Below are positions 39,463 to 47,450 of a stretch of 64,000 nucleotides of DNA, in pieces. The stretch is from DATGKG01 sp963851325 (GTDB taxonomy: Bacteria; Desulfobacterota; Binatia; Binatales; Binataceae). The stretch is taken from the NCBI GenBank assembly GCA_963851325.1, contig CAWKOR010000001.1, forward strand, positions 2,728,001 to 2,792,000, given 5' to 3'. The stretch's first letter is position 1, and each line of letters opens with the position of its first letter. The notes below the pieces were generated by a model that ran no database searches, was not told the DNA's origin, and worked only from the letters and a program-made list of their open reading frames with translations. The translations under genes and the position numbers were made by a program.

Positions 39463-40794
39463 ATGGAACGATTTCGATTCGACATTGATCGATTATCGAT
39501 TCCTGTTTTCTTCGCGTTGGTCACTGGCGCTCTGGTGCTCACCGCTATCGCCGGCGGGCCACTCTCGTGGGATGGGGCTCACTATCTGCTGAAGGTGCTC
39601 GACCTCCGGGTCTGGTTTCTGCCGGCTAGCCGGCTGATCAATGTGCCGCTTCAATCGCCGACCTTGCTGGTCAGCCGGTTCACCTCGAACCTGGAAGTTC
39701 TGCGGTTGGTTTTCTGTCTGAGTTACGCATCGGTCCCGCTGATCGGCCTTCTCGCTTCGTACCTGGTATGCCGCAACCGCCGTTCACTCTTCATATGGCC
39801 GGCACTCGGGATCGCTTTGGGATTGCTCCCCGGCCTCTTCTGTTTCGCGAATGAAGCCATCATGATGCCCTCCCTGTTCTGGCCGGTGCTGATGGCAGTG
39901 TTGATCGGGGCCGGCGGCGTGGAACTCTACCTCGTCATACTGCTCGCACTCGCGATGTTGGTATCGCATCTCGATGCGGCAGCGTTTTTTGGCTTTGGCA
40001 CCATAGCCGCCATTGTCAGCGCATGGAGAACGCCGCGCTCACAACGGCGTCGATATGGGGCCGCGATCGGGCTCGGATGGTTGTGTTTTCTCAGATTGGC
40101 GATTCCGCTGAACCCATACGAAAAGCACATGCTGGTATTCGCGAGCCTGCGCACGAGCTTCTGGTTGGCGATTAACGGATGGCCGCTCTGCTTTCTCATC
40201 CTGGTCGCGCTGGCCGCTTGCCTTTGCCTTCTCCCGAACAATCGCAAGCGCGACTTGCTGGTCGCAGCGGTCGTGGTCGTCGCCGGACTCATGCTGGTCC
40301 CGTGGGCGATCGATCCGCACGCATGGTGGAAAGAACTGGATTTCCGTTTCTGGAGCACCCAAATTTCTCTGGTGCTCATGACGGCTTGTGCCCTGGATGC
40401 CTGGCGCAATGCCGATCAAGCGACGCCGGCGCGGATTCGATCGCTAACCCTGGTCGCGATCTCCGTTGTCTTTCTGGCGGTGCTCTCTGTGCAATGCGTG
40501 GCGTGGCGGCGGATTACCGACCGCTTGAGCGCTGAGACGGTGCGCGGCGGATGTATCGCACGCGCATCGCTGACCTGGACCGACAAAACGCCATTCGACC
40601 ACTGGGCCACGGCGGACTACGCGATCGTTATTCAGGGCCGTTCGCCGTATACGCTGGTGCTCGACGTCGAGGGGTGCGAGCAATTCGCCGCGCACCGAAC
40701 CTTTCACATCCTGGACCTGAAGATGGGCAGCGGTGACGACTGGTTCAATTTCGACCGCGTTTCGGCCGATGGAGACTTCCGGTCGCCGCACTAG
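39463..40794 (+). CDS. Polytopic membrane protein, possibly glycosyltransferase-related
   Basis: A 443-residue protein with about ten hydrophobic segments (for example VFFALVTGALVLTAIAGG, LYLVILLALAMLVSHLDAAA, LLVAAVVVVAGLMLVPWAI) and a C-terminal soluble part of about 75 residues. The DGAHYLLKVLDLR loop after the first helix holds an acidic residue where PMT/GT-C transferases keep theirs, but similarity is too weak for assignment. No neighbouring sugar genes. Confidence 0.7.
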   Translation: MERFRFDIDRLSIPVFFALVTGALVLTAIAGGPLSWDGAHYLLKVLDLRVWFLPASRLINVPLQSPTLLVSRFTSNLEVLRLVFCLSYASVPLIGLLASYLVCRNRRSLFIWPALGIALGLLPGLFCFANEAIMMPSLFWPVLMAVLIGAGGVELYLVILLALAMLVSHLDAAAFFGFGTIAAIVSAWRTPRSQRRRYGAAIGLGWLCFLRLAIPLNPYEKHMLVFASLRTSFWLAINGWPLCFLILVALAACLCLLPNNRKRDLLVAAVVVVAGLMLVPWAIDPHAWWKELDFRFWSTQISLVLMTACALDAWRNADQATPARIRSLTLVAISVVFLAVLSVQCVAWRRITDRLSAETVRGGCIARASLTWTDKTPFDHWATADYAIVIQGRSPYTLVLDVEGCEQFAAHRTFHILDLKMGSGDDWFNFDRVSADGDFRSPH

Positions 40795-40804
40795 TGCGGA
40801 TGCC

Positions 40805-42301
40805 CTATTGCTTGCGCCAGTCGACGCTCTGCTCGTAGGCGTGCCCGAGCTGGAGCAGCGTCGCATCCTCGAAGTGCCTGCCGATCAGCATCAGGCCGAT
40901 CGGTAATCCGTCGGACATGCCGCACGGAACGCTGAGCCCCGGATGCCCGGTGATATCGAAGGCCGCGGTGTTGGTAAGCATCGCGTATGGCGCGCGTTCA
41001 TCGCGGCGATGCGCCTTCATCGGGGTGGAGGGCATCACCAGCGCGTCGAATTTCGATAGCGCCGCATCATACTTGGCGCGCAGGCCGGCGCGCAGGTTTT
41101 GCGCCTTCGCGTAGAGGCGGCCGTGATAGCGCTCATGCAGATACTCGCCCGCGCTGATCATGAACTTCACCGTGAGCGCCCGGGTCGCGGGTTGCTTGAG
41201 CCGCGCAGCACCGAAGAAATCCGCGAGGCCCGCATCGTAGCGTCCCGAATGATGCCGGCCCTGGAGGTTGCCGCGCGCCAGGGTCGCCATCCCCTCGAGG
41301 CCGATCGGCCACAGGAATTGCCACGCATCGCGATGCTCGGGGATCGAGACCTCCTCGACCTTGGCGCCGAGCTTCTGCAGTTGCGTGGCCGCCTTCCGTA
41401 CCCCGGTATTGACGTCGTCCTGCGCGCCCGGGTGGGTGAATCCTTCCGTCAAAATTCCCAGCCGCAAACCCTTCACGTCCTTGCCGAGCGCCTCGCGATA
41501 CGGCTGGACGCGCACCTCCTGCTGGCGAAAGTCCGCGGGATCCTTCCCTGCGATGACTTCGAGCGCGAGTGCAAGGTCGCTCACATTGCGCGCCATCGGA
41601 CCGACATGATCGATCGACGGATCGATACTCATCACGCCGGTGTACGGCACGAGGCCGTAGGTCGGCTTGATGCCGCATACGCCCGACCACGAAGAGGGCA
41701 TGCGAATCGATCCGCCCTGGTCGGTGCCGATGGTGATATCGATCCAGTCGTAGTAAAGCGCGGCGCCGGAGCCGCTCGAAGATCCGCCCGAGCAATATTC
41801 CGGGCGATGCGGATTGTGGGTCGCGCCGTGCGCGCTGGTGGTGCCGTCACCCGAAAGTGCGAAGTCGTCCATAACCAGCGTCGCGACGATCTCCGCGCCC
41901 TCATCGAGCATGCGGCTGACGATGGTGGCGTCGTCGTCGGGCACGAAGCCTTCCAGCACATGCGAGCCGCCGCTGATCGGGATTCCGGCGACCGCGACAC
42001 TGTCCTTCACTCCGATACGTTTGCCCTTGAGCTTCCCCGCGGGCGCACCCTTCACGCTGATTTTGCGCACCACCGCGTTGAGCGGATCTTCCTCGCGGGT
42101 CGGACGCCGTCCCGCGTCGCGCTCGCGATACTTCTTGACCGAAGGACTCGGCTCGATCGGCGTCTGATCGATGCGATCGAGAAACGCGATGATCGGCGGC
42201 AGCATCGCGCCGATCGCATCGGCCTCGCTGTCGGACATCTCGAAATGGTTTTCTTTCGCGATGCGCTGGAGGTCTTCCTTCTTCGGTGGTTCGATAGCCA
42301 T
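40805..42301 (-). CDS. Amidase (amidase-signature family)
   Basis: Start 42301 (MAIEPPKKEDLQRIAKENHF) has GAGGTG six bases upstream; a longer frame extends beyond 42500 without support. The 498-residue protein has the Ser-Ser-Lys triad: Lys in RIGVKDSVAVAG and the serines in CSGGSSSGSGAALYY, with DQGGSIRMPSSWSG after. The family hydrolyses amides (mandelamide, aryl-alkyl amides, or the Glu-tRNA amidase subunit A). No GatB/GatC neighbours, so a catabolic amidase is likely. Confidence 0.9.
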   Translation of the reverse strand: MAIEPPKKEDLQRIAKENHFEMSDSEADAIGAMLPPIIAFLDRIDQTPIEPSPSVKKYRERDAGRRPTREEDPLNAVVRKISVKGAPAGKLKGKRIGVKDSVAVAGIPISGGSHVLEGFVPDDDATIVSRMLDEGAEIVATLVMDDFALSGDGTTSAHGATHNPHRPEYCSGGSSSGSGAALYYDWIDITIGTDQGGSIRMPSSWSGVCGIKPTYGLVPYTGVMSIDPSIDHVGPMARNVSDLALALEVIAGKDPADFRQQEVRVQPYREALGKDVKGLRLGILTEGFTHPGAQDDVNTGVRKAATQLQKLGAKVEEVSIPEHRDAWQFLWPIGLEGMATLARGNLQGRHHSGRYDAGLADFFGAARLKQPATRALTVKFMISAGEYLHERYHGRLYAKAQNLRAGLRAKYDAALSKFDALVMPSTPMKAHRRDERAPYAMLTNTAAFDITGHPGLSVPCGMSDGLPIGLMLIGRHFEDATLLQLGHAYEQSVDWRKQ

Positions 42302-42434
42302 GGACATCACCTCGGCAAGCTCCAAGAAGTAATGCGAGAGCTGGCGCAATGTCCATCGCTCACGCGTTTTTTCATTTGGCGGGATGGTGCGGGTCGCGCT
42401 AAGTTCGCGCAAACCGAAGCGCAGGAGCATCTCC

Positions 42435-43298
42435 ATGAACCAATGGAATATCGGCGACGTCAAAATCACCCGCATCATCGAGAGCGAGGCCGCATGGCCG
42501 GGGACCTGGCTTCTTCCGGACGCCACCCCGGATCGGATCGGCAAGGAGCGTCAGGGCAAGGACTGGCTGTCGGTGTTCACCGATGAGAAGGGCAAGCTCC
42601 GCATGAGCATCCACGCCCTGGTGATCGAATCCAAGGGCAAGCGCATCATGGTCGACACCTGCATCGGCAATGACAAGGTTCGCTCCAATCCGGCATGGAG
42701 CAAGCTCCAATTGCCGTTCATCAGCGACCTGAAGAATGCCGGCTACACGCCCGACCAGATCGACAACGTGGTATGCACGCATCTTCACGTCGACCATGTC
42801 GGATGGAATACCAAAATGGTCGACGGCAAATGGGTTCCGACCTTCGACAACGCGCAGTACATCATCGGTGGTACCGAATGGGATTACTGGTCACACTTCG
42901 ATGGCGCCGACATGCGCGATCCGGTCGAGGATTCGGTGCGCCCGGTCGTCGATCGCGGCAAGGCCAAAATGGTTGAGTCGACCCATCGCATCACCGACGA
43001 GGTGTGGCTGGAGCCGACCCCGGGCCATACTCCCGGCCATCACAGCGTACGGATTTCATCGAAGGGACAGGACGCGGTCATCACCGGCGACCTGATGCAT
43101 CATCCGGTGCAGTGCGCGTATCCGGAATGGGATGACGGCTTCGACAGCGACGGGGCGATGGCGAAAAAGACTCGGCGCGCGTTCTGCGAGAAATACGCGG
43201 ACAGCAACGTCATCGTGTTCGGGACGCATTTCGCGACGCCCTCGTGCGGGAAGATCAGCAAGGATGGCGACGCGTTCCGGTTCGTGGCGCACAAGTAA
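42435..43298 (+). CDS. MBL fold metallo-hydrolase
   Basis: ATG 42435 with AGGAG upstream gives 287 residues (MNQWNIGDVKITRIIESEAA). The metallo-beta-lactamase signature is VCTHLHVDHVGWN, with further metal ligands in TPGHTPGHHSVRI, DLMHHP and the closing FGTHFATPS. It resembles quorum-lactonase/AidB-like hydrolases in general layout. Probably an ester or lactone hydrolase. Divergent from the amidase. Confidence 0.9.
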   Translation: MNQWNIGDVKITRIIESEAAWPGTWLLPDATPDRIGKERQGKDWLSVFTDEKGKLRMSIHALVIESKGKRIMVDTCIGNDKVRSNPAWSKLQLPFISDLKNAGYTPDQIDNVVCTHLHVDHVGWNTKMVDGKWVPTFDNAQYIIGGTEWDYWSHFDGADMRDPVEDSVRPVVDRGKAKMVESTHRITDEVWLEPTPGHTPGHHSVRISSKGQDAVITGDLMHHPVQCAYPEWDDGFDSDGAMAKKTRRAFCEKYADSNVIVFGTHFATPSCGKISKDGDAFRFVAHK

Positions 43299-43312
43299 CC
43301 CCATCCCCTGAC

Positions 43313-43337
43313 CCCTTCCCCCTTGCAGGGGAAGGGG
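43313..43337. terminator. Perfect GC-rich hairpin after MBL gene
   Basis: CCCCTTCCCC pairs with GGGGAAGGGG around TTGCA, 15 bp after the stop codon. There is no T-run. This C/G-block hairpin class recurs in many bacterial intergenic regions. Confidence 0.5.
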
Positions 43338-43414
43338 AATCAGGATTGGCCACTATCGACATCATGTCGGTAATGGCCTGCTTATTCAAAAACGCAGCGA
43401 ATTCCTCGATTAAG

Positions 43415-43580
43415 TGGGTTTGTTTTTGCGATTTCACGAGGCGTCCGCACCGCTCCGTGGGTTCGTTTATGTAATCGCGCACCCCAAAACCGGCCAAACG
43501 CCTTTCACGTCCATGGCGAACATCCATTTCTGAAAAACCCGCGGATTTGCTGCATTTAATGGGTTTGTTTTTGCACTTTC
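43415..43580. repeat. Dispersed copies of the 4.8-kb repeat boxes (inverted)
   Basis: TGGGTTTGTTTTTGCGATTT at 43415-43434, GTGGGTTCGTTTATGTAATC from 43457 and ATGGGTTTGTTTTTGCAC from 43559 are the reverse complements of the boxes in the 4802-5130 array (AAATCGCAAAAACAAACCCA, and ATAAACGAACCCAC). The 43-bp offset of the first two matches the 42-bp spacing of the last array units. The family therefore occurs at two sites about 38 kb apart in opposite orientation. Confidence 0.8.
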
Positions 43581-43682
43581 CATTCTCCGCGACCTCAGTT
43601 CCTCAAAAACGCCGATGGCGTCCGCCAATGCGGACGCCACCCCTGCAGCTTAGCACACGACGCCGCCCTAGTCAGCCGGCCA

Positions 43683-44462
43683 TCACGAGATCTCTTCCGA
43701 AAACCGGATCGTTCCTTTCTTCATCCCCTCGATCACTACCTCGACGCCGCCGGAACGCACCATCCATTCGAGGCGATGGTCGCGGTACTGACGCTTGAAT
43801 GCTCCCGACGCGAGCATCTTCGGAAGCTCCTCCATATTGCCCTGGAACGCCGCCGTGGCCGCGAGCGTCTTCTTGATGCTCTCGCGTTGGCTGACCCTAT
43901 CCAGCCATGCGCCAAGCTTGCTGCCGGCCTTCGGTCCCATGCCCCACACGACGGACCCGTTTACATACGGGAACACGCTAAGGTCGCCCCATCCGAAGTC
44001 CGCGCCATTGAAATATGAGTTGTCGCCTAGCTCGCGCTCGAGGCGTTGATACATGCCGGTGGTCTGCGCCTCGGCGCGTTTGGTAATCGCGGCGGCGGTA
44101 TCACCGGTGATGCGCTGCCAGGCCTGCACCTCCATCAGGCCCCAGTTGATCGCCTCGTAGTAGGTGTCGCAGAGGTCCTCGATCATGCGCACGCGAGCGC
44201 GGTCGCGCGGCGAGGTCGGCAGCATCGCAGGCTTGGGCCATTTGTCTTCGAGGTATTCGAGGATGACCGTCGAATCGAAAATCGCGAAGCTGTCATCGAT
44301 CAGCGCCGGCACTTCGAGACGCGGACTGCTCTTGCCGTAGTCGGTCGGTCCGCCGCTGAACGCATTGGGAATTTCCGCTTCGAACGGAATGTTCTTTTCG
44401 TAAAGCGAAATCTTCACCTTCTGCACATATGGTGAAAAAGGATGCTCGTAGAGTTTGATCAT
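43683..44462 (-). CDS. Glutathione S-transferase family protein
   Basis: A 259-residue GST: thioredoxin-like N-domain MIKLYEHPFSPYVQKVKISL, substrate-binding region VPALIDDSFAIFDSTVILEY (Asp-Ser pair), and helical C-domain with GADFGWGDLSVFPYVNG. It has a C-terminal extension of about 40 residues beyond the typical GST. The end lies beside the repeat cluster. Role unknown. Confidence 0.87.
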   Translation of the reverse strand: MIKLYEHPFSPYVQKVKISLYEKNIPFEAEIPNAFSGGPTDYGKSSPRLEVPALIDDSFAIFDSTVILEYLEDKWPKPAMLPTSPRDRARVRMIEDLCDTYYEAINWGLMEVQAWQRITGDTAAAITKRAEAQTTGMYQRLERELGDNSYFNGADFGWGDLSVFPYVNGSVVWGMGPKAGSKLGAWLDRVSQRESIKKTLAATAAFQGNMEELPKMLASGAFKRQYRDHRLEWMVRSGGVEVVIEGMKKGTIRFSEEIS

Positions 44463-44566
44463 GATGCGCTGCCTCCGTGGATTATCGAGGCTCTATAGGA
44501 CCAACCGCGCTTTGTAAATGCGGAATTCGCCGTGCTACTCCTCGCCTTGCGGCTCGCCGAATATCG

Positions 44567-44593
44567 GCGAGATATGCGAGATATGCGAGATAT
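44567..44593. repeat. Three 9-bp tandem repeats before LLM gene
   Basis: GCGAGATAT is repeated three times without interruption and is followed at once by the GGAGG ribosome-binding site of the LLM gene at 44608. Copy-number change would alter the leader length by 9 bp without touching the coding frame. Confidence 0.8.
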
Positions 44594-44607
44594 GGAGGAC
44601 TGCATCG

Positions 44608-45660
44608 ATGGAATTCGGAATCGCACTCTTCTCGAATGTCGACGCCTGGAAGACCGTCAAGCGCGCCGAGGAGCTCGGCTTCTCGCACGCCTGGTTCTAT
44701 GATTCGCAGCTCCTTGCGCCCGACGTCTTCATCTCGATGGCGCTGGCTGCCGAGCATTCTTCGAAGATCAAACTGGCGACCGGCGTGGTGATACCGACCA
44801 ATCGCATCGCGCCGGTGTGCGCCGACGCATTCGCGACGCTGAATAAGCTCGCGCCCGGCCGCATCATCTTCGGGGTCGGGACCGGATTCACCGGCCGCAA
44901 CACGATGGGCATGGGTCCGATGAAGCTGTCCGCGATGAAGGAATATATTCGCGTCGTCTACGGACTGCTCAAAGGCGAAACCATCGAATGGGACTTCGAG
45001 GGCGAGCGCAGGAAGATTCGCTTCCTCAATCCTGAATTCGGCATGATCAACATCAACGACAAAATTCCGCTGCATGTTTCGGCCTTCGCGCCCAAGGCGC
45101 GCAAACTGACCGCGGAAATCGCCGACGGATGGATCACATTTTCGGCATCGCCGGAGCGAGCCATCCATGAAACCGGCGAGATGAGCAAGGCGTGCCGCGA
45201 AGTTGGACGCGATCCGAAGACGCTGTACACCACCGCATTCGCCCTCGGATGCGTGCTGAAACCGGGCGAGTCGGCGGCGAGCCCGCGCGCGAAGGCGCAG
45301 GCCGGGCCGATGGCGGTGGTTACGCTGCATGGATTGATAGAGAGGTCGATCGACGGCCTGCTCCCGCCATACATCCAGAAGCTCGCCGGGACGTATCGCG
45401 AGCAGTACGCGAGCTACCAGCCCGCGGATGCGAAGTATCTGCAGATGCACAAGATGCATCTGCTGGGCGTGCGTGCTGAGGAAGAGAAATTCCTTACCGA
45501 GGATTTCCTGCGCGAGACGACTTTCACCGCGACCGAGGAGGTGCTGCGCGATCGCCTCAAGGCGTTCAAGGACGCGGGCTACAATCAATTCGTGGTGCAA
45601 CTGGTGCCGGGGCATGAGGATGCGATCGACGACTGGGCGCGCCTGTTCGCGAAGGTCTGA
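44608..45660 (+). CDS. LLM class flavin/F420-dependent oxidoreductase
   Basis: ATG 44608, with GGAGG nine bases upstream, opens a 350-residue protein (MEFGIALFSNVDAWKTVKRA). Family features include ELGFSHAWFYDSQLLAPDVF, KIKLATGVVIPTNRIAP, GRIIFGVGTGFTGRNTMG and HVSAFAPKARKLTAEIADGW, which resemble the methylene-tetrahydromethanopterin reductase-like LLM branch. The substrate is unknown. The selenoprotein-candidate gene follows 21 bp downstream in the same direction, and the two may be co-transcribed. Confidence 0.87.
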   Translation: MEFGIALFSNVDAWKTVKRAEELGFSHAWFYDSQLLAPDVFISMALAAEHSSKIKLATGVVIPTNRIAPVCADAFATLNKLAPGRIIFGVGTGFTGRNTMGMGPMKLSAMKEYIRVVYGLLKGETIEWDFEGERRKIRFLNPEFGMININDKIPLHVSAFAPKARKLTAEIADGWITFSASPERAIHETGEMSKACREVGRDPKTLYTTAFALGCVLKPGESAASPRAKAQAGPMAVVTLHGLIERSIDGLLPPYIQKLAGTYREQYASYQPADAKYLQMHKMHLLGVRAEEEKFLTEDFLRETTFTATEEVLRDRLKAFKDAGYNQFVVQLVPGHEDAIDDWARLFAKV

Positions 45661-45681
45661 GGTCTCTGTTACGCTGAATCG

Positions 45682-46164
45682 ATGCGTCGATTCGCAAGCT
45701 CAATAGCGGTTGTCACGTTGATGTTAATGGTGATGCTCGCGCCACGCGCGTCGGCGGCCGACATCGGCAAGATCCTCGAGAACAAGGAAGGCCCCGATAA
45801 GTTCCAGATCATCCACGTCGCGGACCTGGCGAAACTGCTAGCCGATCCCGCATCCAAAGTGCAGGTCTTCGACGCCAACCATTCTTCCACCCGCGAAAGA
45901 TTCGGCGTCATTCCTGGCGCACATCTGCTCAGCACCTCGGACCACTACGACGTCGCAAAGGAACTGCCTGCGGACAAAAGCACCAAGCTGGTTTTCTACT
46001 GCACCGATTCCCATTGAATGGCTTCACACGCAGCCGCCCGGCGGGCGGTCGAAGCAGGTTACAAGGATGTCGCGGTGATGGGCGACGGCATCGTCGGATG
46101 GTTCGCGCTCCATCAGCCGATTCGTCACGTGAGCGCCTCTGAGGCCGAGGGCAAATCCAGCTAG
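45682..46164 (+). CDS. Exported rhodanese-like selenoprotein candidate (Sec112)
   Basis: The frame reads MRRFASSIAVVTLMLMVMLA then PRASAA, a Sec-type signal peptide, followed by a rhodanese domain (VQVFDANHSSTRERFGVIPG, KLVFYCTDSH). Codon 112 is TGA; reading on without a shift gives MASHAAARRAVEAGYKDVAV and GDGIVGWFALHQP to TAG 46162, the normal rhodanese C-terminus. In Cys-containing relatives the active-site Cys precedes this MASH-like segment, so TGA occupies the catalytic position, five residues after Cys107. A SECIS-like hairpin follows and selA is nearby. Reading TGA as Sec gives 160 residues. A nonsense mutation is the alternative. Confidence 0.8.
46018..46055 (+). promoter_or_regulatory. 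SECIS-like hairpin after in-frame TGA
   Basis: CCGCCC (46034-46039) pairs with GGGCGG (46043-46048) leaving loop GGC, extended by G46033-U46049 and a lower stem GCTTC (46021-46025) with GAAGC (46051-46055) across an asymmetric internal loop. The loop begins 23 nt after the TGA. Bacterial SECIS elements recognised by SelB sit just 3' of the UGA with a guanine at the start of the apical loop, as here. Confidence 0.65.
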
Positions 46165-46327
46165 GTTTTTTTTCGCGCGTTCAGGAAGCATGTGTCGGAG
46201 TATGCCAATCACTCCACGTCGGTCGAACTCGTAGCAGCCTCACTGGCGCGGCGCGGTGGTTGCAGGAAGCGATCGCAACCACCGCAACGCGACACGAACC
46301 GGCAGCGTGCGCTCGAAGCGCCGGTTG

Positions 46328-46702
46328 CTATTTCGCTTCGGTGAAAGCCTCGATGCGGTACCCGTCGGGATCCTTCACAAACGCGGCGTAGTAGTTCTCG
46401 CCGTAGTCTTTCCGAATGCCGGGTTTGCCGTGGTCATGCCCACCTGATTTCACTGCCGCCGCATGAAAGCCGTCCACCGCCTTGCGGCTTGTCGCCTGCA
46501 GGCAGAAGTGGAGCCCCGACTCATCGTCAGCCTTAACCGGATGCTTGGCGGGAAGCACCCAGAACTCCGGACCGTCGGCGCCGTAGCCGAGATACGAGTC
46601 GCCTTCGACCAGGCATTTGATCCCGAGCGGCGCCAGCGCGTTGTCATAGAAGCCTTTGGCGGCCGCAAGATCTTTCACTCCAATCGATACGTGATGAATC
46701 AT
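46328..46702 (-). CDS. VOC family protein (glyoxalase-like)
   Basis: ATG 46702 lies seven bases after AGGAGG (a second in-frame ATG six bases earlier is too close). The 124-residue domain has IHHVSIGVKDLAAAKGFYDN, GLHFCLQATSRKAVDGFHAA and YAAFVKDPDGYRIEAFTEAK, with His/Glu metal-type positions. Likely a glyoxalase- or dioxygenase-like detoxification protein. It is divergent from a CGNR-type regulator with which it shares an operator-containing promoter region, so it is probably the regulator's target. Confidence 0.85.
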   Translation of the reverse strand: MIHHVSIGVKDLAAAKGFYDNALAPLGIKCLVEGDSYLGYGADGPEFWVLPAKHPVKADDESGLHFCLQATSRKAVDGFHAAAVKSGGHDHGKPGIRKDYGENYYAAFVKDPDGYRIEAFTEAK

Positions 46703-46734
46703 GATCATTCCTCCTGATACCGTTCGGGTTCGTA

Positions 46735-46754
46735 CTAACCTCTTAGATGGTTAG
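46735..46754. promoter_or_regulatory. Operator 1 (CTAACC-N8-GGTTAG)
   Basis: Perfect 6-bp inverted repeat with 8-bp spacer, immediately downstream of the -10 element of the leftward VOC promoter. A repressor bound here would block transcription. Same architecture as operator 2, 44 bp away. Confidence 0.7.
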
Positions 46755-46782
46755 GTATAGCTTGCGCACAGGTTTGTGTCAA
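46754..46782 (-). promoter_or_regulatory. Strong sigma70-type promoter of VOC gene
   Basis: Leftward TTGACA (46782-46777), 17-bp spacer, TATACC (46759-46754). The -35 box is a consensus match. The element lies between and overlaps two identical-pattern operators. Confidence 0.7.
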
Positions 46783-46798
46783 CCGCCATAGTGGTTAG
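46779..46798. promoter_or_regulatory. Operator 2 (tCAACC-N8-GGTTAG)
   Basis: Second inverted repeat of the same design as operator 1, differing in one outer base, overlapping the -35 box of the VOC promoter and ending just before the CGNR regulator start. It fits autoregulation. Confidence 0.65.
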
Positions 46799-46810
46799 AA
46801 TGTGGACTGG

Positions 46811-47443
46811 ATGGCGTCCACTAATCATTCGGAAAAAACCGCTGCGCTTGCGGTGGCTCCGCGAACCACGATGTGTCTGGACTTCGCAAACACACTGGCG
46901 TATCGCGGCAGCTCTCCCACCGAGAGCCTCCATACGTTCGCCGATTTACTCAAATGGTGTGGCGATTCGCGCGTTATTGCTCCGCGCCCGATGCAGCAAT
47001 TGCGCGGCTGGCAAGATAAGCATCCGAAGCGCGCGGCCGAAGCTTTCATCGAAGCGATCGCGCTGCGCGAGGCGATCTATCGCATCTTCCACGCAGTCGC
47101 GTCTGGCTCGAATCCCGACGAGGTCGATCTGGATCTCCTCAACCGCGCTTTGCACGACGCACCGATGCGCACCACGCTCCTGCGCAACGAGTCGGGCTTC
47201 GGATGGCAGGTGGACGAGGAGACGAAGATTTCCGCGGCCTCGATGCTCGCTCCGGTCTTGTGGTCAGCGGGCGATCTGCTCGTCGCTCCAGAGCTTGCGA
47301 GGCTGCGTGAGTGTTCCAACGACAAGTGCTTGTGGCTTTTTCTGGACGACAGCAAAAACGGCACGCGGCGTTGGTGTTCGATGCAGTCGTGCGGGAATCG
47401 CGCTAAGGCGCATCGGCACTACCTGCGTCAGAAGCGCGCCTGA
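46811..47443 (+). CDS. ABATE/CGNR zinc-finger transcriptional regulator
   Basis: A protein of 210 residues from ATG 46811 (a GTG at 46802 is also possible; neither has a good Shine-Dalgarno site, so leaderless initiation may apply). The N-terminal ABATE domain shows TMCLDFANTLAYRG and LLNRALHDAPMRTTLL; the C-terminal zinc finger is CSNDKCLWLFLDDSKNGTRR followed by WCSMQSCGNRAKAHRHY, with four Cys and the CGNR signature. The family comprises stress- or detoxification-linked DNA-binding proteins. Divergent VOC gene is the probable target. Confidence 0.9.
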   Translation: MASTNHSEKTAALAVAPRTTMCLDFANTLAYRGSSPTESLHTFADLLKWCGDSRVIAPRPMQQLRGWQDKHPKRAAEAFIEAIALREAIYRIFHAVASGSNPDEVDLDLLNRALHDAPMRTTLLRNESGFGWQVDEETKISAASMLAPVLWSAGDLLVAPELARLRECSNDKCLWLFLDDSKNGTRRWCSMQSCGNRAKAHRHYLRQKRA

Positions 47444-47450
47444 GGTTTCG

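Noticed and set aside
41099..42586. 495-codon plus-strand frame across the amidase
   Set aside because: It mirrors the amidase codons and shows no motif; the minus strand carries the full amidase signature.
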